Source: Ruminococcaceae bacterium UBA1772 (GTDB taxonomy: Bacteria; Bacillota; Clostridia; Oscillospirales; Acutalibacteraceae). From it: 19,370 bases of DNA. The DNA is taken from contig DCGS01000072.1 in assembly GCA_002314645.1 (NCBI GenBank), forward strand, positions 14,517-33,886, written 5' to 3'. Shown here piece by piece: positions 7,429 through 13,738 of the stretch (positions within the stretch are counted from its first letter, which is position 1; each line of letters opens with the position of its first letter). A program made the position numbers and the translations under genes. The notes beneath the pieces were generated by a model. The model made no database searches and had not been told where the DNA came from. It saw only the letters and a list, made by a program, of their open reading frames with translations.

Positions 7429-7690
7429 GGACAGACTTCACAAGACGGCAAAAGCTCAAAATTTGTTTATATAATAAGAAAAACTCCTCTCAAAACAAGA
7501 GAGGAGTTTTTTATTATTTCTGACAAATTTTATATGCAAAAATCTTGCCGAGGTCTGTCCCCAAATAGTGCAAAAATGCACGAAAAAAGGACCGTCCCCA
7601 AAAGGCCCGAAGGGCCGAGGCTTGGACGGAGTGCACTGACGTTAGTCCGTCCCTCGTCGGCACAAAAATGTGCCTGTTGGATGCGTCCCC
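7390..7690. repeat. Long structured repeat, element B, with nested inverted repeats
   Basis: A 301-bp element between convergent genes. Its outer arms, 7390-7438 and 7551-7599, pair with each other. The terminal 23 bp are perfectly complementary, each arm holds a TGCAaaaaTGC-type mini-hairpin, and the arms end in the GGGACAGAC / GGTCTGTCCC words. Pairing continues inward to a central terminator. To the right are three more hairpins: GGCCC-gaa-GGGCC (7604-7616), GGACGGA...TCCGTCC (7624-7652) and GGCAC-aaaaat-GTGCC (7659-7674). It ends at GCGTCCCC, immediately before the recO stop codon. It is in the same orientation as element C, with most words shared. It encodes no plausible protein. Confidence 0.9.
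7479..7516. terminator. Bidirectional intrinsic terminator in the centre of element B
   Basis: ACTCCTCTC (7483-7491) and GAGAGGAGT (7499-7507) form a 9-bp stem with a 7-nt loop, flanked by an A-run on the left and a T-run on the right. It can therefore end transcription in both directions, which suits the convergent hydrolase and recO genes. Confidence 0.85.
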
Positions 7691-8425
7691 TTATAGCGCG
7701 CGAAGGAAGTCGAGAGTTTTGAAGTGCTTGTTTGTTTGTTGAAGCGTGAATGCTTCGGTAATGTATGAGAGTTCGTTTTGAGCGGCTTCTGTCAGCTCGA
7801 AGTCGAAGATTTTTTTAGGCTCGCTGAAAACAATGTGGCGCATGGCGGTAACTGTCGAGAACGACAGTGGCGTGCCAGGGCGACCGTGGTTGCAGCTTTG
7901 ACAAAGGATGTTGCCGTGCGGGATGGAGAAGTAGAAGACTGGTGACTGGAATTCTCCACAAGAGTCACAGGCAACAAGGTTTGGCATGAAGCCTGAAATG
8001 GACATGGCTCTGAGTTCGGCCACAGACTTTATGAGTCTTTTGTCTTTCTTTCCCTTGGAAAGAAGGTAGATGGAGTTGAGTGTCAGACGAAGGAGTTCGT
8101 CTGCGTCGTCCATTTCAGGAGCAAGCTCTCCTGCAAGTTCGGCAAGGTAGAGAGCGGTTGAAAGGCTCTCTATGTCTGAACGAAGTTCAAAGAAAACGTT
8201 TTTTGCATTGGCGGAGTCTACAGTGTATGCATCGCGCCCTTTGAAGAAGGTGAAGTCAGAGTAGGAGAGGAGTTGCGTTCCAGAAAGGAGCTTGCTCTTC
8301 ATACTCTTTGCACCGTGAACGAATGCCTTTATGACACCGTACTTAGATGTTAGTACGGTTATGAGTCGGTCTGATTCGCCGACGTTTTGCTCTCGTATAA
8401 CGAGACCGTCTGTCTCTATATGCAT
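7691..8425 (-). CDS. recO: DNA repair protein RecO
   Basis: A 244-residue recombination mediator that works with RecF and RecR to load RecA on SSB-coated DNA. The N-terminal OB fold begins with the typical ETDGLVIREQNVGESDRLI. A zinc-binding motif of two C-x2-C pairs is visible, ACDSCGE (Cys153, Cys156) and LCQSCNH (Cys175, Cys178). The C-terminal helices end KTLDFLRAL. The ATG at 8425 is chosen because GAGGTGG lies 8 nt upstream; the earlier GTG codons at 8437 and 8434 overlap that site. The gene is inverted relative to the usual era-recO order. Its stop codon directly abuts element B, and it is divergent from mutS2. Confidence 0.95.
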   Translation of the reverse strand: MHIETDGLVIREQNVGESDRLITVLTSKYGVIKAFVHGAKSMKSKLLSGTQLLSYSDFTFFKGRDAYTVDSANAKNVFFELRSDIESLSTALYLAELAGELAPEMDDADELLRLTLNSIYLLSKGKKDKRLIKSVAELRAMSISGFMPNLVACDSCGEFQSPVFYFSIPHGNILCQSCNHGRPGTPLSFSTVTAMRHIVFSEPKKIFDFELTEAAQNELSYITEAFTLQQTNKHFKTLDFLRAL

Positions 8426-8447
8426 TTCGTTCACCACCTCTTTTAGA

Positions 8448-8465
8448 ATAGTATAATTATACTAT
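8448..8465. repeat. 18-bp perfect palindrome in the recO/mutS2 divergent promoter region
   Basis: ATAGTATAATTATACTAT reads the same on both strands and contains TATAAT in both orientations. It covers the recO -10 and could be an operator. It is A+T-only apart from two G:C pairs, so a chance origin from overlapping -10-like sequence is possible. Confidence 0.6.
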
Positions 8466-8483
8466 AATGTGTTGAATTAACAA
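8456..8483 (-). promoter_or_regulatory. candidate vegetative promoter for recO
   Basis: On the minus strand, TTGTTA (8483-8478), a 16-nt spacer and a perfect TATAAT (8461-8456) precede recO. The -10 lies inside an 18-bp perfect palindrome (8448-8465). Confidence 0.5.
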
Positions 8484-8500
8484 CGTCTAAATGATAAAAT
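8472..8500 (+). promoter_or_regulatory. candidate vegetative promoter for mutS2
   Basis: TTGAAT (8472-8477), 17 nt, TAAAAT (8495-8500), about 30 nt before the mutS2 start. The -10 matches 5 of 6 and the -35 matches 4 of 6. Confidence 0.5.
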
Positions 8501-8531
8501 TGTGTGAAATAATATTTGAGGGTATAAAGTA

Positions 8532-10940
8532 ATGAAAGAGTTAAACAGACATTTAAAAGCATTGGATTTTGATAAAATCCTTGAACGCCTTGAGGGCTTT
8601 GCCTCATGCGCGGACACAAAGGAAATGGTGTGGGAGGTAAGACCGGAAACTGAGCTCGCAAATGCAGAGACTTTGCTTGCACAGACTTCTGACGCACACG
8701 CACTTCTTGCAAAATTTGGTGGTCCATCCTTTGGTGGACTTAAGAATGTAAACAATCTGCTCCATGTTGCAAATGGAGGCGGAACTCTTTCCATGCGTGA
8801 CCTTCTTGATGTTGCATCTACCCTCCGTGCACTTCGTACACTTTCAGACTGGTATTCTCAGTGCTCAGGACTGGATACATCGCTCGTAGGATACTTTAAT
8901 GTTCTGACCTTCGACAAGTACCTTGAGGACAGAATTTTCACATCCATTTTGTCTGAGGATGAAATGGCGGATACCGCGTCTAAGGATCTTTTCGACATTC
9001 GAAAGGCACTTCGTAACAAAGAGGCAAGCATTCGTGACAAACTTGACCACATTATTCGTTCCGAGCACTACAGAACTGCACTTCAGGATGCCATTGTTAC
9101 AATCCGTAACGGTAGGTACGTAGTTCCTGTAAAGCGTGAACACAAGAGCGATGTAGCGGGTCTTGTACAAGATACATCAGACAGTGGCGCAACAGTATTC
9201 ATTGAGCCAATGTCTGTCGTTGAAGCAAACAATGAAATTAAGGTGCTACTTGGTAAGGAATACGAGGAAATAGAGAAAATTCTCGGCGAACTTTCAGCAG
9301 CTGCTGGCCTCCTTTACGAGGACGTAAAAATGAGCTACGACGCAGCCGTTTATTTGAACCTTGTATTTGCAAAAGCGCAGCTTGCATACTCAATGAAAGC
9401 GTCGCTTCCAATCCTTAATGACCAAGGCATAATTGACCTTAAGGGTGCACGTCATCCTTTAATAGATCCAAAGAAGGTTGTAAAGACTGACATAAGACTT
9501 GGCGAGTCATTCGACACCCTTGTCATTACCGGTCCAAACACTGGTGGTAAGACAGTGTCCATTAAGACCATAGGTCTTATGTCCATAATGGCAGCATGCG
9601 GTATGATGCTACCTGTAGCAGACAACAGCAAGGTTGCCATTTTTAAGAATGTCTTTGCAGACATAGGCGACGAGCAGAGTATTGAGCAGTCGCTTTCAAC
9701 CTTTTCTTCGCACATGATAAATATAGTAGACATCATGGCGAAAGCGGGTCGTGGCACACTCGTCTTAATAGATGAGCTTGGCGCTGGTACTGACCCTGTA
9801 GAGGGTGCAGCACTTGCCATGGCCATCCTTGAAAAGCTCCACGAGCAGGGTGCCACAATTGCAGCAACAACACACTATGCTGAACTCAAGGCGTATGCCC
9901 TTGAGTCACCAAACATTGAAAACGGTTGCTGCGAGTTCGATGTAAACACGCTTTCACCAACATACAGACTTTTAATTGGCGTACCTGGTCGTTCAAATGC
10001 ATTTGCAATTTCTGAACGCCTCGGCATTAGCTCCGAGGTTGTTGATCGTGCTCGTGACCTTGTGTCTGCTGAAAACACACGCTTTGAAGACGTAGTTGAA
10101 AAGCTTGAAGAGAGCAGAGCACAAATGGAATCTGAGCACCAAAAGGCGCTCGAGCTTTCAGCCGAGGCTCGCCTTGAAAAAGAAAACGCACAGAAGATGA
10201 AGGACGACATTGAACGTCTTAAAAACGAGGAAGTTGAAAAGGCAAGAAATGAAGCAATGCGTATTGTAGAACGTGCAAGACGTGAGGCTGCATACTTCCT
10301 TGACGACATTGAAAAAATGAAAAAAGAGCAGAAGAAGGCTCAGGATTTATCTAAGCTTTCAGCAGATGCAAAGCTTATGATTAAACGTCACGAGGGCTCT
10401 CTTGACGACATTACAAATCCAATTATTGCTCTTGCAATGGATGAGGACTATGTCCTTCCAAGAGACCTCGTAGTTGGTGACACCGTCGTAATTGCAGACA
10501 TTGGCACAACTGCCACTGTCACAGCCCTTCCAGACAAGAAGGGCATGGTTGAAGTGACTTCAGGAATTATGAAGTCACGTGTTGAACTTTCCAAGCTTCG
10601 TTTGGTTGAAAACCCAAAGAAGAAGCAAAGTGGCAACAAGAAAGCTGCTTCTGGACGAGGCGTCAACAGAAGCCTTTCTTCAAGGTCCGACATGAAGGTT
10701 GAAACTTCAGTCGACCTTCGTGGTATGGCTTCTGACGAAGCCATTATGACGCTTGACCATTTCATTGACCTTCAGGTGCGTGTCGGCATTGGTGAGTTTA
10801 CCGTTATCCACGGTAAAGGCACCGGCGTTTTACGCAAAGCCGTAAAACAATACCTCGGCCGCCACCCTCAGGTCAAAGAGTTCCGCCTTGGCACCTTCGG
10901 TGAAGGTGAAGACGGCGTGACAATTGTCAAGCTTAAATGA
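8532..10940 (+). CDS. mutS2: MutS2 (RqcU-type) ATPase with C-terminal Smr domain
   Basis: An 802-residue MutS2 protein of normal length. An N-terminal lever/clamp region is followed by the ATPase core, with Walker A GPNTGGKT at 334-341 and the Walker B/D-loop region LIDELGAGTDPVEGAALA at about 414. The STFSSHM motif lies before it. A long charged coiled coil (about 515-625) leads to a linker, then the Smr domain from VDLRGM (about 723) with HGKGTGVLR as the nuclease loop. MutS2 suppresses homologous recombination, and in Bacillus it also acts on collided ribosomes. It lacks the mismatch-recognition domain of MutS. A GAGGGT ribosome site precedes the ATG. Its stop codon is only 2 nt from element C. 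It is divergent from recO, placing two recombination genes back to back. Confidence 0.96.
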   Translation: MKELNRHLKALDFDKILERLEGFASCADTKEMVWEVRPETELANAETLLAQTSDAHALLAKFGGPSFGGLKNVNNLLHVANGGGTLSMRDLLDVASTLRALRTLSDWYSQCSGLDTSLVGYFNVLTFDKYLEDRIFTSILSEDEMADTASKDLFDIRKALRNKEASIRDKLDHIIRSEHYRTALQDAIVTIRNGRYVVPVKREHKSDVAGLVQDTSDSGATVFIEPMSVVEANNEIKVLLGKEYEEIEKILGELSAAAGLLYEDVKMSYDAAVYLNLVFAKAQLAYSMKASLPILNDQGIIDLKGARHPLIDPKKVVKTDIRLGESFDTLVITGPNTGGKTVSIKTIGLMSIMAACGMMLPVADNSKVAIFKNVFADIGDEQSIEQSLSTFSSHMINIVDIMAKAGRGTLVLIDELGAGTDPVEGAALAMAILEKLHEQGATIAATTHYAELKAYALESPNIENGCCEFDVNTLSPTYRLLIGVPGRSNAFAISERLGISSEVVDRARDLVSAENTRFEDVVEKLEESRAQMESEHQKALELSAEARLEKENAQKMKDDIERLKNEEVEKARNEAMRIVERARREAAYFLDDIEKMKKEQKKAQDLSKLSADAKLMIKRHEGSLDDITNPIIALAMDEDYVLPRDLVVGDTVVIADIGTTATVTALPDKKGMVEVTSGIMKSRVELSKLRLVENPKKKQSGNKKAASGRGVNRSLSSRSDMKVETSVDLRGMASDEAIMTLDHFIDLQVRVGIGEFTVIHGKGTGVLRKAVKQYLGRHPQVKEFRLGTFGEGEDGVTIVKLK

Positions 10941-10942
10941 TT

Positions 10943-11232
10943 GGGGACGGTTCTCTTTTCGTGCATAAATGCATCATTTGGGGACAGACCTCACACCTCT
11001 AAAAAGTGACATATTTGCTTATACAGTAAGAAAAACTCCTCTTTTGCTTTTAGAGGAGTTTTTGTTATTTTTGATAGCAAAAATTCTGGTGCAGGTCTGT
11101 CCCCAAATCGTGCAAAAATGCTTCAAAAGAGAACCGTCCCCAAAAGGCCCGAAGGGCCAGGGTTTGGACGGAATGAACTGACGTTAGTCCGTCCCATGTC
11201 GGCTCAAAAATGAGCCTAACAGAACCGTCCCC
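10943..11232. repeat. Long structured repeat, element C
   Basis: A 290-bp relative of element B in the same orientation. The outer arms 10943-10990 and 11094-11141 are complementary, the centre is a terminator, and three further hairpins follow: GGCCC-gaa-GGGCC (11146-11158), GGACGGA...TCCGTCC (11166-11194) and GGCTC-aaaaat-GAGCC (11201-11216). The element closes with CAGAACCGTCCCC (11220-11232). Where its stems differ from element B, the partner bases change too. It begins 2 nt after the mutS2 stop. The short reading frames inside it have no ribosome sites and simply read through palindromes. Confidence 0.9.
11031..11066. terminator. Bidirectional intrinsic terminator in element C (after mutS2)
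   Basis: ACTCCTCT and AGAGGAGT form an 8-bp stem around a loop of about 9 nt (roughly 11034-11059), with A5 before and T5 after. The stem word is the same as in element B, but the loop differs completely. It would end the mutS2 transcript. Confidence 0.85.
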
Positions 11233-11253
11233 AAATGGGTCGGCCACAAGATG

Positions 11254-11280
11254 TTGTGTAAAGTCTGGGGCTTTACACAA
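11254..11280. promoter_or_regulatory. Upstream dyad TTGTGTAAAG-N7-CTTTACACAA, candidate operator
   Basis: A perfect 10-bp inverted repeat with a 7-nt spacer, ending 27 nt before the -35 of the ylxM-ffh promoter. Its inner core TGTAAAG-N7-CTTTACA is repeated with identical spacing just after the promoter (11344-11364). The regulator is unknown. As RNA it would form a hairpin but has no T-run. Confidence 0.6.
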
Positions 11281-11307
11281 GTGTCGCAAAAAAAGTTGCT
11301 TTTTTGC

Positions 11308-11336
11308 TTGACACAACGTTGTTTGATATGTATAAT
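11308..11336 (+). promoter_or_regulatory. Perfect-consensus vegetative promoter for ylxM-ffh operon
   Basis: TTGACA (11308-11313), 17 nt, TATAAT (11331-11336): consensus hexamers at the optimal spacing. The predicted start is near 11343, giving a leader of about 48 nt before ylxM. Strong expression fits the SRP and ribosomal protein cargo. Confidence 0.88.
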
Positions 11337-11343
11337 ATGCGAG

Positions 11344-11364
11344 TGTAAAGAAAACGGCTTTACA
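11344..11364. promoter_or_regulatory. Downstream dyad TGTAAAG-N7-CTTTACA, candidate operator or leader hairpin
   Basis: The second copy of the dyad starts at about +1 of the transcript. The half-sites are identical to those of the upstream copy and the spacer sequence is unrelated (AAAACGG). The centre-to-centre distance between copies is 87 bp. Placement over the start region suits a repressor site. It could also act in the mRNA as a 7-bp hairpin upstream of the ribosome site. Confidence 0.55.
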
Positions 11365-11390
11365 TACAATCTGAAAGGGGAGGCGTTAGC

Positions 11391-11756
11391 GTGGCTAAGG
11401 ATTTTGAAACAATTAATATTCTTTTAGACTTCTATGGTGAAATGTTAACAGAAAAACAGCGTTCATTTATTGAATACTATTATAATGATGACCTCTCTCT
11501 TGCAGAAATTGCTGAGAATGAAGGCATTACACGCCAAGGCGTAAGAGATGCTATAAAGAGAGCTGAGGGACAGCTCTATGAAATGGAATCTCGTCTTGGA
11601 CTTGCTAAGCGCTTCGAGGAAGTTCGAAGCGGACTTGAACAAATTCTCGGTTGTGCTGAAGAAATATATGATCACAACATGCGCACAGGACTTTCAAGAG
11701 AAGTTAATGACGCGGTTGTGCGTATTAAACTCATAGTTAATCAGCTCAGCGAATAA
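11391..11756 (+). CDS. ylxM: YlxM/p13-family DNA-binding-like protein, SRP-associated
   Basis: A 121-residue protein of the UPF0122/YlxM family, nearly always encoded directly before ffh, as here (11 nt). The N-terminal half is a sigma-70 region 4-like helix-turn-helix: LTEKQRSFIEYYYNDDLSLA, then EIAENEGITRQGVRDAIKRAE (about 18-58). The C-terminal half is helical. In streptococci and Mycoplasma, homologues modulate the signal recognition particle. The start is GTG at 11391, with GGGGAGG seven bases upstream. It is the first gene after the consensus promoter. A self-regulatory role through the flanking dyads is conceivable because it has an HTH, but this is speculation. Confidence 0.92.
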   Translation: MAKDFETINILLDFYGEMLTEKQRSFIEYYYNDDLSLAEIAENEGITRQGVRDAIKRAEGQLYEMESRLGLAKRFEEVRSGLEQILGCAEEIYDHNMRTGLSREVNDAVVRIKLIVNQLSE

Positions 11757-11767
11757 GGAGCATAAAT

Positions 11768-13132
11768 ATGGCATTTGAAGGTTTGTCCGACAGACTGGAA
11801 GCTGCGTTTTCCAGACTGAAGAGCAAAGGCTCGCTTACAGAGTCGGATGTTAAAGAAGCCATGCGTGAAGTACGCTTGGCACTTCTTGAAGCCGACGTAA
11901 GCTACAAAGTTGCAAAAGACTTTACCGCTGCAGTAACAGAAAGAGCAATAGGCGCTGAAGTAATGAAGAGCCTTACTCCTGCGCAGATGGTAATAAAAAT
12001 AGTAAACGAAGAGTTAACTGAGCTTATGGGTGGTACCCATACAAGACTCACTATTGCACAGCATCCACCAACAATCATTATGATGTGTGGTCTTCAGGGT
12101 TCTGGTAAAACAACTCACTGTGCAAAAATCGCAAAGAGGCTCAAGGGCGAAGGTCACAGACCACTCCTCGTAGCCTGCGACGTTTACAGACCAGCTGCTA
12201 TTAAGCAGTTACAGGTTGTAGGTGAACAGGTAGATGTACCTGTTTTCGAAATGGGACAGGAAAACCCGGTCATAATTGCAAGGGAAGCTGTAAAGCTTGC
12301 TAAGGATAAAGGTTATGACTATGTATTTCTAGATACAGCAGGTCGTCTTCATGTAGATGAAGAGCTCATGGAAGAACTCAAGAACATCAAGGCTGAAGTT
12401 CATCCACATGAAATACTTCTTGTAGTAGACTCAATGACCGGTCAGGACGCAGTTAACGTTGCATCCTCATTCAACGAATCAGTTGGACTTGACGGTCTTG
12501 TTCTTACAAAGCTTGATGGTGACACCCGTGGTGGTGCGGCTCTCTCAGCTCGTGCAATTACAGGCAAGCCAATTAAGTTCGTAGGTACAGGTGAAAAGCT
12601 TGATGACCTCGACATCTTCCACCCAGACAGAATGGCTTCTCGTATTCTTGGAATGGGTGACATGCTTTCTCTCATTGAAAAGGCTGAACAGCAGTTTGAT
12701 GAGCAGCAGGCAATTGAGCTTGAGAAAAAGCTCAGAAAGAATAAGTTTGATCTTAATGACCTTCTTACAAATTTACAGCAGGTTCGTAAGCTCGGACCTA
12801 TGCAGGATCTTCTTGGAATGATTCCTGGTATTGGTAAAAAGGCTAAAGATATTGAAGTGGATGAAAAGCAGTTTGATAGAATTCAGGCTCTCATTCAATC
12901 CATGACACCAAAAGAGAGGGAAAACCCAGACATAATCAATCCTTCTAGAAAGCGCCGCATTGCTGCAGGTGCAGGACAGCAGGTTGAAGACGTCAACAGA
13001 CTTCTTTCTCAGTACAAGCAAATGCAAAAAATGTTTAAGCAACTAAACGGCAAAAAGTCCAGAAAGCAAATTCAGCGTATGGCACAAGGCATGAATATTA
13101 ATGGCATGGACTTCAGTCAATTTGGTATGTAA
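11768..13132 (+). CDS. ffh: Signal recognition particle GTPase Ffh
   Basis: A 454-residue SRP54 homologue that binds signal sequences and the SRP RNA and docks with FtsY at the membrane. The N domain (residues 1-90) begins MAFEGLSDRLEAAF. The G domain has GLQGSGKTT at 108-116, the DVYRPAAIKQL box, DTAGRLHVDEELM and TKLDGDTRGGAAL. The methionine-rich M domain carries the finger-loop region GPMQDLLGMIPGIGK and the RNA-binding helix around NPSRKRRIAAGAG. The end, MNINGMDFSQFGM, is normal. The start has an AAGGAGC site and lies 11 nt after ylxM. The SRP RNA gene itself is not in the window. Confidence 0.97.
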   Translation: MAFEGLSDRLEAAFSRLKSKGSLTESDVKEAMREVRLALLEADVSYKVAKDFTAAVTERAIGAEVMKSLTPAQMVIKIVNEELTELMGGTHTRLTIAQHPPTIIMMCGLQGSGKTTHCAKIAKRLKGEGHRPLLVACDVYRPAAIKQLQVVGEQVDVPVFEMGQENPVIIAREAVKLAKDKGYDYVFLDTAGRLHVDEELMEELKNIKAEVHPHEILLVVDSMTGQDAVNVASSFNESVGLDGLVLTKLDGDTRGGAALSARAITGKPIKFVGTGEKLDDLDIFHPDRMASRILGMGDMLSLIEKAEQQFDEQQAIELEKKLRKNKFDLNDLLTNLQQVRKLGPMQDLLGMIPGIGKKAKDIEVDEKQFDRIQALIQSMTPKERENPDIINPSRKRRIAAGAGQQVEDVNRLLSQYKQMQKMFKQLNGKKSRKQIQRMAQGMNINGMDFSQFGM

Positions 13133-13164
13133 GAACAAAATCATATTTTTGGAGGAATATTAAA

Positions 13165-13410
13165 ATGGCAGTAAAAATTCGTCTTAGAAGAATGGGTGCT
13201 AAGAAGGCTCCTTTCTATCGTGTAGTAGTAGCAGATTCACGTTTCCCACGTGATGGTCGTTTCATCGAGGAAATCGGTTATTACAACCCAACAGTTGAGC
13301 CACCAGTAATTAAGGTAGACGCTGACAAGGTTCAGCAGTGGATTGCTAACGGCGCTCAGCCAACAGAGACAGTAAGAGCTATTCTTAAGAAGAGCGGCGC
13401 AATTAAATAA
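13165..13410 (+). CDS. rpsP: 30S ribosomal protein S16
   Basis: An 81-residue ribosomal protein S16, starting VKIRLRRMGAKKAPFYRVVVAD, the universal N-terminal block, with RDGRFIEEIGYYNP following. The family's normal length is 80-90. A GGAGG ribosome site sits 9 nt before the ATG, the strongest in the operon. It follows ffh by 32 nt and precedes khpA, the classical order. Confidence 0.98.
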   Translation: MAVKIRLRRMGAKKAPFYRVVVADSRFPRDGRFIEEIGYYNPTVEPPVIKVDADKVQQWIANGAQPTETVRAILKKSGAIK

Positions 13411-13427
13411 TCTTGGAGGTCACAACC

Positions 13428-13661
13428 ATGCGTGAATTACTCATTTCAATTGCGCAGGGCCTTGTTGACGATCCTTCAGCCGTTACAGTAGAAGAAGATG
13501 CTCCTAACGAAAATGGAGTAGTTGTTTTCCATCTTCACGTAGCTCCAGATGACATGGGCCGCGTAATTGGAAAGCAGGGTCGTATTGCAAAGGCAATACG
13601 CACAGTTATGCGTGCTTCTGCTAACAGAAAAGATGCACACGTTGCTGTAGAAATTGACTAA
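13428..13661 (+). CDS. khpA: RNA-binding KH-domain protein KhpA
   Basis: A 77-residue single KH-domain protein (KhpA/YlqC, COG1837). The RNA-contact loop is GKQG within MGRVIGKQGRIAKAIRTVMRA. The N-terminus MRELLISIAQGLVDDP is typical. KhpA forms a complex with KhpB (Jag/EloR) that binds many transcripts and affects cell division and elongation in streptococci. The ATG at 13428 is chosen because GGAGGT lies 7 nt upstream; an earlier TTG at 13413 would overlap that site. The gap after rpsP is 17 nt. A terminator-like hairpin follows 28 nt after its stop. Confidence 0.95.
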   Translation: MRELLISIAQGLVDDPSAVTVEEDAPNENGVVVFHLHVAPDDMGRVIGKQGRIAKAIRTVMRASANRKDAHVAVEID

Positions 13662-13689
13662 TATAAAGCACGGCTAAACCGTAGCTGGA

Positions 13690-13723
13690 AAAACAGGACG
13701 GGTTTCGTCCTGTTTTTGCTTTT
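13690..13723 (+). terminator. Terminator-like hairpin between khpA and rimM
   Basis: AAAACAGGACG, loop GGTTT, then CGTCCTGTTTT, followed by TGCTTTTT. This is a strong 11-bp stem (including A:T pairs) with a broken T-run. It sits inside what is normally one operon and just before the rimM ribosome site (AAGGAGG, 13725-13731). I see no new promoter after it, so rimM-trmD would depend on read-through. Confidence 0.75.
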
Positions 13724-13738
13724 TAAGGAGGAATGAAG

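Noticed and set aside
10936..11237. AAATG on both flanks of element C as a target-site duplication
   Set aside because: Five A/T-rich bases, one copy overlapping the mutS2 stop codon, and no comparable duplication flanks the other elements. Chance is sufficient.
10969..11316. Short open frames on both strands within element C, and similar ones in B (7534-7722) and D (15560-15745)
   Set aside because: They read through palindromic repeat words, lack ribosome sites and share sequence only because the DNA repeats. They are not credible genes.
11257..11364. GlnR/TnrA nitrogen-regulator sites (TGTNA-N7-TNACA)
   Set aside because: In both dyads the distance between TGTAA and TTACA is 11 nt, not 7, so the spacing does not fit that consensus.
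12442..12675. Open frames antisense to ffh and other housekeeping genes
   Set aside because: They are shadows created by codon bias of the real genes. Compositions rich in Ser, Arg and Pro without motifs are typical of such frames.
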